A DNA stretch of 64,000 nucleotides, taken from Gavia stellata (lineage: Eukaryota > Chordata > Aves > Gaviiformes > Gaviidae). Both the position numbers and the translations under genes were made by a program. The notes beneath the pieces are model-generated. The model searched no databases. It was not told the DNA's origin and saw nothing but the letters and a program-made list of their open reading frames with translations. Positions 35,226 through 48,300 of this stretch are shown one piece after another (the first letter of the stretch is position 1; the number at the start of each line of letters is the position of its first letter). The stretch is taken from NCBI RefSeq assembly GCF_030936135.1, contig NC_082596.1, forward strand, positions 14,298,155 through 14,362,154, given 5' to 3'.

Positions 35226-35231
35226 AATAAA
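35226..35231 (+). terminator. Proximal poly(A) signal AATAAA
   Basis: Canonical AATAAA, 1.9 kb after the HAS2 stop, in an AT-rich context. It could give a transcript about 110 bases shorter than the distal site. Confidence 0.6.
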
Positions 35232-35335
35232 TCCTCTCATTCTATAAAAAGATTGAATTAATTGCCTGTATTTATTCTAGCAATTATTCAATGTACTTCC
35301 AATATAGGTTGTATAGTATAATTGTTACTTTCATA

Positions 35336-35341
35336 AATAAA
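35336..35341 (+). terminator. Distal poly(A) signal AATAAA
   Basis: Canonical AATAAA within cataaataaaata. It is followed within 40 bases by a T-rich, gtattt-containing stretch that could act as the downstream element. This is the likely main 3' end of HAS2. Confidence 0.7.
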
Positions 35342-35360
35342 ATATTTTTGATAAGATTAT

Positions 35361-36040
35361 GACTAATTCATGGTATTTCTGATCAGCACTTCTGCTTTGA
35401 ATCTATAAATCTGCACTGTTTGAAGGATGTTGTTATAGTGTCACCAGCCTGATTTCCAAGCAGGAGTTTGCCATCGCGTAGCAGAGCACCTGGGGACCGC
35501 GTACCTGGAGAGGGCAGGGACTGGTCCCTGCTCTCAGAGGCAGCACAGGAATCGGGAACCACAGGTCCCCCGGGCACTGGCACCTGGCTTCCCGATGGCA
35601 CAGTATATGGGTAGCTCTCGGTGTCTCTGCCTGCCTCGGCCAGTAGCTGCTAGATTAATTTGGGCAAAACACTTCCTTCCCTTTTTCCTCAGCTTCTTGA
35701 TTTGTAAAACAGGAATAATAAGCCAGCCATCTTTTGGGAAGTGCTTTGAAGTTTATGGCCAAAGTACTTTACATGAGAGCTGGTATTTTCCAGCCCTCCT
35801 GTCCACTGGAAGTTACTGCCCTCCATAGCTGGGGAAGCAGAGGAGAACATGTACCTGGCCTTCTCCTGCTCCTCGTTACTGCTATTGCTCAAGCCCACGT
35901 TGCCCTGGCGCAGCTGAAGTGCGTGTATATGTTTCGTGCTGCTGAGGGTTACAGACAGCAGCCACTGGCAGAGGGACAGAGAGACCAGGGGGCAAAGTGA
36001 CATCTCGCACATCTCTGAGACCATGACAGGCTCATCGCAG
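35361..36040. other. Immediate HAS2 downstream flank
   Basis: AT-rich UTR sequence gives way to a more GC-rich segment (35440-35620). This contains a near-perfect inverted repeat around 35510-35537 (gagggcagggac / gtccctgctctc, 2-base loop), then a MIR-like relic. No gene is seen. Confidence 0.6.
35655..35790 (+). repeat. MIR / amniote CORE-SINE relic
   Basis: The boxes appear in MIR order on the plus strand: tttgggcaaaacacttcc ('ttgggcaagtcactt'), cctcagcttcttgatttgtaaaacaggaataata ('cctcagtttcctcatctgtaaaatgggaataata'), then gggaagtgctttgaagttta near the end ('taaagcgctttgaga'). The identity is clear though the copy is old. Confidence 0.75.
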
Positions 36041-36044
36041 GTCG

Positions 36045-36600
36045 ATTACTTAGGAGACAGCTTCTCAGCACTCAGCGCTTGTTACCCTATGTCTGGATAC
36101 TGTGCCCACTTTTGGGTCCCCCAGTACCAGGAAGTCATCGATAAACTGGGGCAAGTTCAGCCCAGGGCCAGCGTGATGGTTTGGGCTGGAGCTGGGGGGC
36201 TGAGAGCGCTGGGCTGGTTTACCTGGAGGAGGCATGGCTTTGGCAGGAGGACACCTAAGGTCACCTCAAATACCTATAGGGAGGTCATAAGAAGATGGAC
36301 CCAGGCTCTTCACAGTGCTGCCTAGTGGGAAGACGAAAGGCTCTGGGTTTAAATTGAAAGGGGAGAGGTTCAGACTAGGTATAAACAGGGACTTCTTCCC
36401 CATGAGGATAGTCAGGCATTGAAGCAGGTTGACAGGAGAGACAGTCCAGCCTCCATCATGGGAGAGTTTGAAGACTAGACTAGATAAAGTCCTGAGATGC
36501 CTGGTCCAGCCTCAGAGCTGCCCTTGCTTTGAGCTGGAGGTTAGGCCAGAGACCTCTGAGGCACCTTACAACATGAATTCTCCTGTCATCCTTTCTGAAG
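36045..36600 (+). mobile_element. Old CR1 LINE 3' fragment
   Basis: Plus-strand CR1 with heavy divergence. Decayed ORF2 C-terminal coding is visible (cccccagtaccaggaagtcatcgataaactgg resembles the PQYxxDIxKL segment; later ggttcagactaggtataaacaggg and gtcaggcattgaagcaggttg). A 3' UTR of the older type follows (ggagagtttgaagactagactagataaagtcctgag ... cctctgaggcacct). It is older than the CR1 copies with the gaatcatagaat and gaatcacagaat tails. Confidence 0.8.
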
Positions 36601-39600
36601 CAGGTGCTGACAGTCTGCTTCCTAATGACAGCTCCCACCCACACAGAAGCTCATTCCCATCTCTGTTCCCCACACATCCGCCCTGACCCCGGGCGCAAAT
36701 AGCTTGTCAGCAGCTGGTACTGAGTACCCAGAAAAATCAGAGCCCTTCCTGTGACTCTGTGTCCCCACTGTGTTTACGGCTGTGTAAAAAAAAGGTTTCA
36801 GCAGAAAACAAGACTACAAAACAGTTCCTAATGAAAATGTTCTTAGACAAATTAAATTCTTCAGTAACATTTCCTCTGCTCATTTTCATCTCAGAATTAT
36901 TTCTTTGAATTTCCAACAACTTTTGGTTCTTGGAAAAAATGAAAATGTGTTTTTCATTAATAGCAAATATAATTGTGATATCTCTGTCAAAAGAACAAAA
37001 CATGTTAAAAGAAAAGTTCATGCCTTGTTTTGGATTTTTTTAAAAACACAGATTTTTTTTCAGCAATCTCTGATGGACGGATGGTGCTGAACACTACAAG
37101 AAACTTCCACAAACTATAAATTCTACAGAAAAGTTAAAAAAGAGTCTTTCAAAAAACACAATGAATTGGCAGCCTCTCAGGTTATAACCCATTTCCAGAG
37201 TAGAGTAATTTGGGTTTGACAGCATCTGTTTGCAGGGACCAGGTGTGAATCAAAACCTGCGGGAATCAGAGGTGCAGCAGGGAGGAAGGAGCCCTCCTGT
37301 TCTGTCTGCTAACAAGCTTCAGTTTGGCCAAGAATCAGGTTTCTTTCAATGGGAAATGCATGAATATTTAGCAGAACTTTTGTAGGAGGTGGAAAAAATT
37401 CTGTCAGACATGTACTGCCAAACATGTCCCGATGCACAATCTGTTGTGAATCTGTCTGTTAAAAAATTTGGTCTGAATTTTACACTTAGCAAGAAATAAG
37501 TTGGAAAAGAGCAGACAAAATATACTGAAAGCTGTTGATGAGGTTTGGTATTACGGAGGCTTTGTTGGAAATGCCACTTTTCTTCGGAGTTAACACAATT
37601 AACTTAAACATAGTGCATTTTTTTTTCCAACTTTCACTTGGCCTAAGTTTGCTGCTTCAGTTTCAGATTTGATGGATGGATGAGTGCCCCAAATTGTTGC
37701 TGCTTCCGGCTATGGTATTTTGTATAATGAATGATTCTGTCTCTCCCAAAGAAATCCTACTTGAGTTTTCTTCTAGAATAGCCCAAAAATTTCTATAAGT
37801 TACCATGACTGCATAGAGGAAAATGGTCCTGTAGTTATATTTACACCAAATAAATGAGACCCAGGCTGAGCGTTGGTACATGAGAATACTCTATAGAGTT
37901 CAAGTATAAGCATGGTCCATGGCATGTTTTTGCCATGGGCCAGCCAGCGCTGCCCCAAACCGTATTTGACACAGGTAGGAGAAATGCATGGAGCGGGAAA
38001 CAGAGACTGTTTTAGGGGATTGTAGAACTTAGGTGTCATCAGCTGGTCTCAAGATTGTAGAACAGTCCCTGGCTTTTTTTTTTTTTTACACTAGATTAAA
38101 TGTAAGCTTTCACTACCCCACTGAGGAGAACAATACATGGCCAGCTCACCCCTTATGGGACATCATGCACATGGGATTTTACTCTCAAGAGATCAGTAGA
38201 TGATGTCATTAGTTCTGCAGCTCTTGAAAACACCTTCTTTCTTTCTTTTTTTTTTTTTTTCCAATTAAGAAACCCCACATATTTTCTAATTCCTTCAGTC
38301 ATATCCAGGAAGCAAGAAACAGCACCACCCAGGAATCAAACACTAATGTAGTCATAGCACTCAGGGTCTAGGCTCCATTGCATTAATGCTTCCACTGCTT
38401 CTTTTACAGCATCCCTGCTGTGCTGCCTTTCTCCTGGTAGCAATCTGCCTCCGTTTGCTCCAGGCGTGACACACCCTGTAGAAATGGAATGGTTATGAGA
38501 CAACTTTTTTTGTCTGCTTCTCACAAGGTTCATGAAGAACAAGGAGCATGAAGGGCTTGCCTGTGATCAGTGCTGCTTTATACTACTCAGGAGCGTGATG
38601 TCTGGAATATAACATTATCAGTCACATTATTAGGCATTAGAGAACGCACACAAAGAGCATGCACAAGAGCGACAGCTAGCATGTGAATCACAGGAAATTA
38701 AATTTTTTAAGTTCCTCTGCCTCATTTATTTCACAGTTTCCAGGAGGGAAATCATCACTTTTAACTATGCCTTGACCCTACAGCACTTTGGGGACACATA
38801 AAACACTGTAGCCGTGAAGAACTGAGGTGAATGTGACTAAAAATAGATTAAATGGGCAGCTTGTTCTAAATCAATTACAAGATTGTGGCCCGTATCTGCT
38901 CTCCAGAAGTGCTCTTAAGTTTTCCATATTGAGTCTTTTTAATGAATGTAGGTTATGGGCTGAATCCATCCAGTGAATTGATACTGAGGACTACAAGTGA
39001 CTTCTGTCTGCTCTCAAGCTTCATTACCTTCCACAGAAATTGCACAGCATCTTACCAGTATGAGTTGGTGCTGGCCTGGTTTCCGCCAGCATCCATGATA
39101 CCTGGATAACTATGTCAGCACTGTGAGATTTATTAGAAGATACCTTAGTATCGGAAAAGAAAGTCTGTGAAGACCGTAGGAGAGGGTCCTCCAAGAAAAA
39201 TGAACTGCTTGATAACACAGATGAAAAAGCAGAATTTCACAGCACAAAACATTCTATCTTGACAGATAAGATGTGAGAGAAGACATGATCCATGAGACTA
39301 CAGAAAGAAGACAAAAGCAGAAACAGCAAATCTGGGAAAATTAAGATATAGAAAAAAGGTAAACTTTTTATTTGTAGGGAGAGCTGATCTATGTGGAAGC
39401 TTAACTTGCATTCAGACTTCAAAAGGCATCCTCAAATACAGACTGGGATTAATTTCAGTGACTTTAGATACCTACAGCAGACAACACTACCTCTAGAGAT
39501 GTTATTGAGTTTCTTTTGCAGCCAGTGGAGAGAAAGAGCCCTGACCGCACAGCTCGCCTGACAACGGCTATTTCACACTTACACTGTAGAGTGATGGACT

Positions 39601-39671
39601 TCCTTCCCTACAAGTGCCTGTTTCTCTTTGCTGACTGTGGAGGGAGGCTTAGCGATCAGCTCAGATCATCA
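36601..39671. other. Intergenic sequence, nothing recognised
   Basis: No gene. Poly(T) tracts lie near 38078 and 38240, and A/T-rich patches elsewhere. Open frames are short and featureless. Confidence 0.6.
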
Positions 39672-39760
39672 GCTCATAGTGTCATTCAGGTTAGAGGGAC
39701 GTCAGGAGATCAACTCGTCCAACCTCCTGTTCAAAGCAGGGGCAGCCATGAAGTAAATAC
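39672..39760 (-). mobile_element. CR1 3'-tail fragment
   Basis: The short match catagtgtcattcaggttagagggacgtcaggagatcaactcgtccaacctcctg..aaagcaggggcag corresponds to the 3' end of an older CR1 type (ggttggaagggacctcaggagatcatctagtccaacctcctgctcaaagcagg). It is minus-oriented and diverged. Confidence 0.8.
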
Positions 39761-42409
39761 AACCTGAGAGAAGACACAATCACAGCATAAGCACAGCCTT
39801 TACAAAATGCTGACATTTGTAAATGCTCACGCTTGGTCAGATGAGTCCTACCTCAGCTGTCTCCAGGCAAGGAACACCAGCGTGCTCCAGAGGGTGAGCA
39901 CCCTGTGCATACACCCCACACTTTGGCAATGGCGGACTAACACCCCTGTGTTGGGGCAAGAATCCTTGCAAGAGTCATAGCTGCTGCCATGCAATTTCTC
40001 CCAGCCATCAGCTCAACATCTCTCACATAGCACTTCTTTCCTCAGTTCTCCACCATACAAGGGTTCATAGTTATATATCTATATCTGTATCTATATTTAG
40101 CTATATTCCTTCCTAGGTCCTAGGACTGTAATAGTCCATTTCTCATAGCAAGCCAAAATCCTGGGGGATAGGACAATTTCATGTGTTGAATGTGCACACT
40201 GCAGCAATGCTGCAGACAGAGATTCTTTTTCCTTGTTATTTTTATAAACAGCTCCATGTATACTTGATCTTGTCTTCTTTAAAACGACCACCAAGGAGAC
40301 TTGCCGGCAAATTTTCCTGGAGATAGGGGGAGGAGGGGAAGTGGATAGTTAATGCTCTGACCTGTCTTCTGGTTGAGCATGTCATGTAAGGAGATTGAAT
40401 GTTTGGGTGCAAAATCTGTGGTGCTTGGTTCCAGCCAAGAGAATGTTCAAACAAAACCACCTAAAAGGGGTATCCATGTAGTTCTTACCATGAATATGTC
40501 CCAGGAGTTTAATGTAAACCAGGTATGAGATTAGATTTGAATCACAATTTTTAAAAAAACCTATCCATTTGAATCACTGTAGTGTTGTCTTTGGACACTT
40601 TTATCCATTAAAATCTCTCTCAAAGATAAAAGCTAAACAGATACAAGCCAGGTTTACGTTAATGTAAAAACATATGCACTGTGAAAGCCTTGTCTACATG
40701 AGAAAGTTTATCTGATGTAACCAAAACCTTTGTGATTTTACTTATTGTAGTATGTGTTATTTTATTTGGTTTGTTTTGATTTATGTTTCTTAGGAAATTA
40801 CACCCATAATTGAACGAAGAAGAAATCTTCACTTAAATTGTCATAATAAATTGGTTTAATCAAACTGGCAGAGAAACATGACACTTTTATGTTGATCTAT
40901 GCCAGATACATTTTAGTTCAGTCTTGCATGATTTACCTTAAGATAAGCCAAGATGTGAATTTACAGCACTTCAGACCGTCCATAAGGACTGCCCTGGGCA
41001 AATCCTTGCTCTGCAGTAAGTGTGAGGTAGCTTAGCCTGCAGCATCAGAGTCATTAGTTACATTGCATTTGCCACAGGGTAAGAGAGGAAACATGGACAG
41101 ATAATGTATGATGACTAAGGCAGTGTAAACTCATGCCCTAAGCTGCTCAAAGAAGCTTTTAAATGTATCTGTACCTTAAACTCATCAGGACTGCCTTCTA
41201 GGTAAACCAGGGTCATGCGCACACAAAGACACTTAGGAGAGCTGAAGTGAATTACCACGATTTCAAGCTGGTTACTTAAACTGTGTGAAGCCTCCATTAA
41301 GAATGTGTTTTCAGAATAAAAGCAACTCTGCTTCGATTTAGTACCCCCCTGGTTTTTAGACAGGATTTTAATACAGTTTACCTCTTGCACATGAAAAGTC
41401 TGACCAAGATGTGCTGACATGATCACAAGCGTACTGTAAGCAGTTGTACTCCTGCAGGCACTGGAAGAAGATACTGAGCACATACTACCTACTGCAAAGC
41501 AAATTAAACTGGAATAGTTGTAGGTGTGCCCCTGGACATGCACTGTCTCTGCCTTGCATAGGACTTTGCACAGGCCAGAGCCAAAATACCTGCCTCACGC
41601 TGCCAGCACCCATTTTCCTCTGGCTCTCCTTAGCTGAACAAGGAGCAGGCTATTGACTGAACAACTGCATATGCCCCTGTGAAGCAACTCCAGTGCCTGA
41701 CAGATGCATAGGTTGTCTATATGATGCACCCAAATGGTAAAACAGAATGTGCTGTATGTGCAGCAAACCCATATTTGCCAGGAAGCCCAAGAGTCGTGTG
41801 TGCAAATGAGACACCTGCTCCTGGCAGCAGTGGAGGGAGAAGAAGAGGTTTCATCACTAAAAGCAGCATAAGTAAGCTGTAAATATGCTATCTCGCTGCA
41901 TGGCACATCCCTTTGTGGTCAGATGAGCATTGCTGCAGCTGCTTTGCCTGGAGGCATTGGCATATCAGCCTGTTACCCCAGGGGAAAGAGAGTATGAACC
42001 TACAGTGCATTATGCTGGGTGCAATTGCCACAGTGCGCGCTCTTGCCTCTTGGCCCACTGGAAGCAGTTTACTCCTCTTTTGCTGACAGACCAGCTGCTT
42101 TACACATACTGCAACATGAAAGCATGCTCACAGGCAGCTGCCAGATCTATTAATTACAATTGTTATAATTATTAGTCTTTAATTCTAGTAATTAATTAAT
42201 TGATGGCCATTTGGCTCTACTCAGTTCCAGGACTAAAACACACGATGTAATCAGTTGGATAGCAGTGTTCCTTGCAAGTGTGATTAAAATACTTCCATGG
42301 AGAATGAATCACCCACATGCCCCAGGCAAAGTGTGCTCCCCAGGGAGCAAGAAAGATCTCACATGTGTATGTGTATGTATACCTGTTGGGTAGTGCATGT
42401 TGTCCACAG

Positions 42410-42650
42410 CTGCCAGCTCGGCCCCTCTCTTACTTTGTCACTGATCTGATTGCTCCTTATGTTCTTAATTAAATTAAAGGAGTGTGATGTTCTGCCCAAG
42501 TTAATCATGGCTGGGAATCAACGTTCATATTTCCCTTGCAGCTTTGAAGTCTGTCTAATCTATCCTGTTATCACTATAATATCTAAAATGTGATGAGGGC
42601 TTTGTAAGTACACAGATTAGACAGATTGCAAAGTTAATGGGGACATATGG
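42410..42650. promoter_or_regulatory. Candidate conserved non-coding element
   Basis: A repeat-free stretch rich in homeodomain-like words (TTAATTAAATTAAAG, GTTAATCATGG, GTTAATGGGG) and paired GTCTAATCTA / AGATTAGACAGA segments. An ATTAATTAATTGATGG cluster lies just upstream (about 42185-42205). It looks like an enhancer but is unproven. Confidence 0.25.
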
Positions 42651-45240
42651 GTGTTGTTTCTCAGCCATTATTCTTTCTGTAATTGTGGTGGAAAGAATCT
42701 GTCAGCAGAAATGCACTCTTCAGTAATACATTGCTGCAGCATGTTGGTAAATGTTGGGGAGCGTGCTGGTCTGCGAGAGCATGTTCTGCACACACAATCG
42801 ATCAGTCCATACCTTTCACTTGTTTTTATTTTTTAAACACCTAACCAGTGATGGAGTCATTTGAATATATATCTGGCACTGACTTCAGCTTCCCGAGCAC
42901 TGTATGCAGTTTTCTGATCAACCTGGTGTTGAAACAAAACAAAAAGCTTATTATCTTTGTGGTTTTCTGCCTGTGACTTTTGAATGATACACTGCGTGCT
43001 AATAAGTAAAGCCCCGGGAAATTCAGCATCATTGCACGGGACACCTGCATCCTTTTGTTTTCCAGCCACTTCCTCAAATCTAATTTGTTAAATCTCTGTT
43101 TAAATCAGCACAGCCAAGCAGGTATAAAACTCAAGTCTTAACCACCCATACCAATTACACATTATGTTTCATAAGATTAGGCAGGAAGCACTCCATAAAT
43201 TCCAGTAGTTAACACTTGTTTTAATTGATTTGCCCCCGAAAGTTTGAATGGAGCCGGTATGCCTCTGCTCTGAACGGTTGCATTTCCCGACACAAGGCTG
43301 CATAACAACAAACAGATGTTTTCCAAGGCAGACAAGGCCACATTTCTAGTGATGGTAAAGTGATGCCTCTGTTTTGTACATTTGTCAAGTACCTCTGCAT
43401 CTAAAATAATTGGAAAACACTTCCTTTTGGCTCAGCTATATTGAATCCATTGGCATAAGCAGAAGTTTGAAAAGATCTAGCAACTATCTGGAGTTTAATG
43501 CATACTAAACAATTTGATCTTGATTTGTCCTCTTGTCCACAGGTGGGACAAGTCATCAGGGTGCAGGGACACATGTTTGTCTAAGCAAAGCATTCCTTAG
43601 ATCCATTTAGGCTGCAAAACATACTGTGCTATAGGACTGTATCACAGCAGAACTGCGTTTACTTGTTTGTATGAGATAAACTACTAAAATAACTTGCCTA
43701 GGACAATATTATGTTCGAGAACAGTAACATCTAGACTGTCTTTACATGCCAGATACTTCAGATCGATTTATAAATAGCTGAGGCATGCAAGATGCTCCCA
43801 CTGTTACACCTGCAGCCACAGGAGATTTTATGCTTTGCATCCTCACCTCTTCAGCACCAGATCATCCAGGTTAATGCAAACCGTGTTCATCAGTGGTAAC
43901 TTCAGATAAAACATTTGAATAGTGATAGTCAGTAGTGCTCTCAGTCCCTTGTATGACCCCAGTTGTGGAGGCAAAACCAGCAGCCAACAGGCAGGAATAT
44001 TTAGTTCTTCGAGAGTTACAGCTACATCAGGAAGACACTGTCTGTCTTTGCCCTGGTACATGTAGATTGCAATCCAGCTGGCATCGTTCTTTACTGCTGT
44101 TGCCAAAGCCCTGAAAGGGAGGGGCTGCATATTTTAAAGCCTTGTCTGCACATGTCAGTTTATTTAGTATATGCTAAGTCGTTTATTTTAATCAATTAGA
44201 TCAATGAAACTCCCGGGAGTTTACTCAGGCACACCTGGTTTGGTTTTTTCTTTTAAGCCTATGCTATTTGGAATCAAAGCCAAAAAAGCCATTCTTACAC
44301 CACAGTAAGTCTATCCAAGAGTAGAAGAGGCCTCCTCCATGGACCCTATATTATTATGTTAATACAAACAGTAAAATGCAGACAAGCCACAACTCATTAC
44401 AAACAAGAACATACAAACACTAAAACGCTAGAAGGAGCAGTCTTACATTACTTACATAGGAACAGAATACTCTGGAAAAGTAGTTTCCATGACTCTGACA
44501 GCCCTCAAAAACTGGTTGTGGTCAGAGGCAATAAGTTAAAAGACGAAACCAGCAAGCAGAGCCGAGCTTGCAACTTCTGCAATTTTGCTTGTAACTTCCC
44601 CCCATGAGCTAACTACAGGCTGGAGAGCACTGAAGAGTTTTTTTCCATCTCTAATGGTTATAATCTCACTGTTGAATTTCTTCTTCTTAAATTCACCCCT
44701 AATTATGCTTGAGTGTTTAGCAGAAACATAAGAAACTCTGAAGCCCTGTGAAACGCATTCCCATTTAACACACTTCTGGCAAGAATAAGACTCCTCAGAA
44801 GTTGTTTTCCACTTAAAGATCTGAAGATGTTTGGCAACACCATAAATACAGATTCTGTGCATATAAATGCTGTGTGAAATCAGATTTTCTCCAAAGGAAT
44901 TCTAAGACTTTAGGAATGTTTTATAAAACTGGGTGAAACATTTCAAAGATGAGTCGACAAGAATCACCCATGCTGAATGATGGCCAGTTTGAATTCAAAT
45001 TCTATGGCATGTCCATGCCTAGTCATTACCATGTTCTAGAGTTTGAATAAAATTTCAACCACGGTTTGACTGATCCCCAAATGCCACAAATATAAAATGG
45101 ATTCCAGACAGACCTTGATTGTGTCACTGCTGAGACACCCACTTTGAAATGCAACCTCGTTTTTCAACCAGCTGTCTTATAATTGTTGTCTATATATTTA
45201 GACCAACCATATACCTTATAATGGTTCACCCGACCCCTTT

Positions 45241-45316
45241 CTTACTAAGGAGTTACTTACCCCTTACTAAGGGGTTACTTACCGCTTCCAAACTAAGGAT
45301 CATAGGTCCTTAGTTT
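45241..45316. repeat. Cluster of ACTAAGG repeats and two hairpins
   Basis: The unit ttactaagg-gttacttac occurs twice in tandem (45242-45281). A palindrome CCCCTTA-C-TAAGGGG lies at 45260-45274. A 10-bp perfect inverted repeat, AAACTAAGGA / TCCTTAGTTT, lies at 45290-45299 and 45307-45316 with a 7-base loop. All share the CTAAGG/CCTTAG core. Confidence 0.85.
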
Positions 45317-48300
45317 GCTCAAGACATTGATCTGTGAAATGTCTTGAAAGTCTCATCAAAATGAGAAATAGCATGTCTACAGCTTCCCCCTCTTCTGCTC
45401 TCACATAAAAGTAGGCTGTTGAATAGTTTGACAGAATTTGTTCTCAGTAAAGACACATTAGCTAATTTTATCACTTACTATTTTCTATCTTCCTTGCTTT
45501 TCTCCTACCTTCCTTTTAATAATGTTATTTCTTTGCCAGTCTCCAATCCAGTGGAGCCTACCATGTCCTGGAGAGTTCCTAGTGGTACACAGAAAGTTTC
45601 AGGTTAACTCAATGAACGCTTAGGGCCATGCTAACTTGCATACATGGCTTTTTCAGCACAGTCTTTCCTTCTGGGCTAGACTGTAGACATTGGGTAGGAG
45701 GCAACAGAAGGCACATGAGCTGGGGTACCTCCATTCCTAACAGCCGTGCCCTCTGCTCCTTCCCATTAGCTTTGACTAGTTCCCAAGCAATAGTCCTGAG
45801 CCACCTTCCAAATTCAGGCAAATGCAAGCACCACAACCATGTCTGAAAAGATGGAGGTGAATAATGATTTTGAGGCTTTCTCCATCTGTTCTCACACAGG
45901 CCAACAGATCTTAACCTTTCCCTCTACATTTACTGTGGCAATTGAATCTTTAATTTCACCTCTTCCCCCTGACAAGACTATTTTATTTCAGCTGTTTGAG
46001 CTACCAGAGCTGAAAGCAGGTAGCTGCTACAGCATGGTTTGGGGTGATTCAGAGCATTTTACATCTGACTGTATTGTGCAGAAATGGGAAACTGAGTCTG
46101 CACTGTTGTTAAACCTTGAATCAGTTCTATCTGTAAGCTAGAAGAGAAAGTGATTCCCTTCATTTTCTTTCCTAGACCAACATGGGACTCAATGAATTCA
46201 AGATGTGTATATTCCAAGTCAGCAGGGACACTAGGATAATGGGAATTACCTAATTGACACATACCACCACCCACACACTTCATAAAACCCAGTCTCAGAT
46301 TGACCAGTATTACATTCAGAAGTAGGCTTTTCCCAATGCAACTACACGTAAAACCACTACAAGTTTCTGGCCCAGTGTTACATAGGTATGGGTCTAGTCT
46401 TATGAGGTAATAAGCCCATACACCTACTAGCAGAGGAGGCACGGAGCTCATCTGCAGGTCTAAATTCAATGTGTATTTTGCCTGAGGAAAGACTAATTAT
46501 TATTATTTTTTATATTACTTGTTTTAATAAAAACTCTTTGAAGTGCTAATTATTATTCTGCTGTAACTTTTCTTGTTGGTATATGCAGAATATACTGCTT
46601 TGTGATATTTCTGTCTTATCTATTTACTATTTTCTAGTGAGTGGCTTACTATGAGCAATTCATTCCTTTGTTTGCTCTCTTACCTTCCTGTACCGACATT
46701 TGAGCTCAGGGTGGAAACTTCCACGTCTCTGCTGGAAGAGATCAGACAGTTGACAGAATTTTTGCCAAGGTACACAGAATTTCTACAGGGGCTTTTTCTG
46801 CCTACTTGGATATTTGTAGCCTACTTGGTCCTCTTGTACTTTCAGTCAAGATACTATTGGTACTTGCAGAAAGGGTGGGATTTTTTAGATTTGATGTTGA
46901 GACCAGATTTCACAAAATCCCACAAATTCTGTTAGCTGAGCTGCACGCCAGAGTGCAACATATTTCAGCAACTGTCTTTTATGCACTTCATTAAGTGTAA
47001 AAGTAACAAGCATCTCAGTGTTCTCTCTAATGAAAGGATTCTTTGAGAGTTAAATACTCCTTTGGTTGTTTTTAATCAAGCTTAATATGTGTGAAATTTG
47101 TGGGAACAACAGTCCCGTAGACTAACAGCAACAACAGGTACAGCCAGAAATCCTGACTTGCATAACATATCCATAACATGCCATCAGTTTTCTTTGCTTT
47201 TGACCTACTCAGATGACCTTGTCTCCCAGTTTTGCCCTCATGGCCATACAGTTGGAGTTCTCTCTGCTGTCTTTCAGCAAGGGTATCCACAGGTAGCTTT
47301 TTGACATAGGAACTTAGGAAGAAGGTGTAACATACCGTGCGGTTTCCTTATGCAGTTTAACTCACTGTGGTACCCTGTCTACCATTTCACAACTGGCAAA
47401 ATGGGCAAGAACATTTCACAGTCGGGCAGTGCCATGATAGCCACCTGCAATTATTTTGGGGGCCTAACTTGTCAGTTAGATAATCAGATTTCAGCAAAAA
47501 TCTCCCAGCTATGGACATCTTGAAGCAAAGACACAGAGCAAGTCGGACAGGTTTATATATTTGTTTCAACTTCACTTAAAACAATAGGCTTTAGGTGTTA
47601 TTTGCCCTGTTCATTTCAAAGGGTTGTTAACTAGATGCCCAGTGCTGATAAATGTCATCACGCTATGTCCTTTTTACAGTATGTTCCAGATCAGAACCCT
47701 GGACTGCTGCACATGTACCCTTCTTGTGTCGCCGGCTTACAGAGCAATTACGTCCTGGACACATTTTAGCCAGTAGAGCCAGGCAAACTCATCTTAAGCT
47801 GCCTATCCCAGGTGAACTTGCTTCAAGTTGACTTGGGAACACTCAAAGAGCATGGCAAAGGTGAGGAAAGGAAGAGATGGGGAGTCCTAGGAAACTCCAG
47901 CAAAGAGGAATATGAGCAGGAGTGTCCAGCAGTCTTTTCCAGTGACACGACCCAGGCAGAGTGTTCACCTCTCAATGGGCTGCACTCTGCTGTGCAGCAG
48001 AACCAGTATTATACAGTAAAGCAAGTTATATTTACAGCCCATTCAATGTTACAGCTGCTCTTGTAAATCTGGCTGCAGACAGAATGGGCTGACAAATGTA
48101 TTCCAAAGACCGTACAACATCATAGCCTGAAATGAATCATGATTGCCATGTAAATCAAATGCCCATTTTAATGCTCTGAACTGTATTTCTGCTTTTCTTT
48201 TTTTATCCTTTCCCATTCCATCTGTACTTTGGACTCTCATCCCACCTTTCCAGAGCAGTCTCTCAGGGCCATCTCCTGTTGTTTACTCACTCAGTAGCAG

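Larger units (their letters stand above)
33329..35360 (+). other. HAS2: HAS2 3' UTR
   Basis: About 2.0 kb of AT-rich sequence follows the stop and ends just after two AATAAA signals. It holds several ATTTA pentamers (near 34110, 34732 and 35269), typical of short-lived mRNAs, a GT repeat near 33850 and a let-7 7mer-A1 match (TACCTCA, 33632-33638). The end is inferred from the distal poly(A) signal. Confidence 0.75.

Noticed and set aside
41115..41543. 142-codon minus-strand frame
   Set aside because: No domain, no splice context, ordinary composition; treated as chance.
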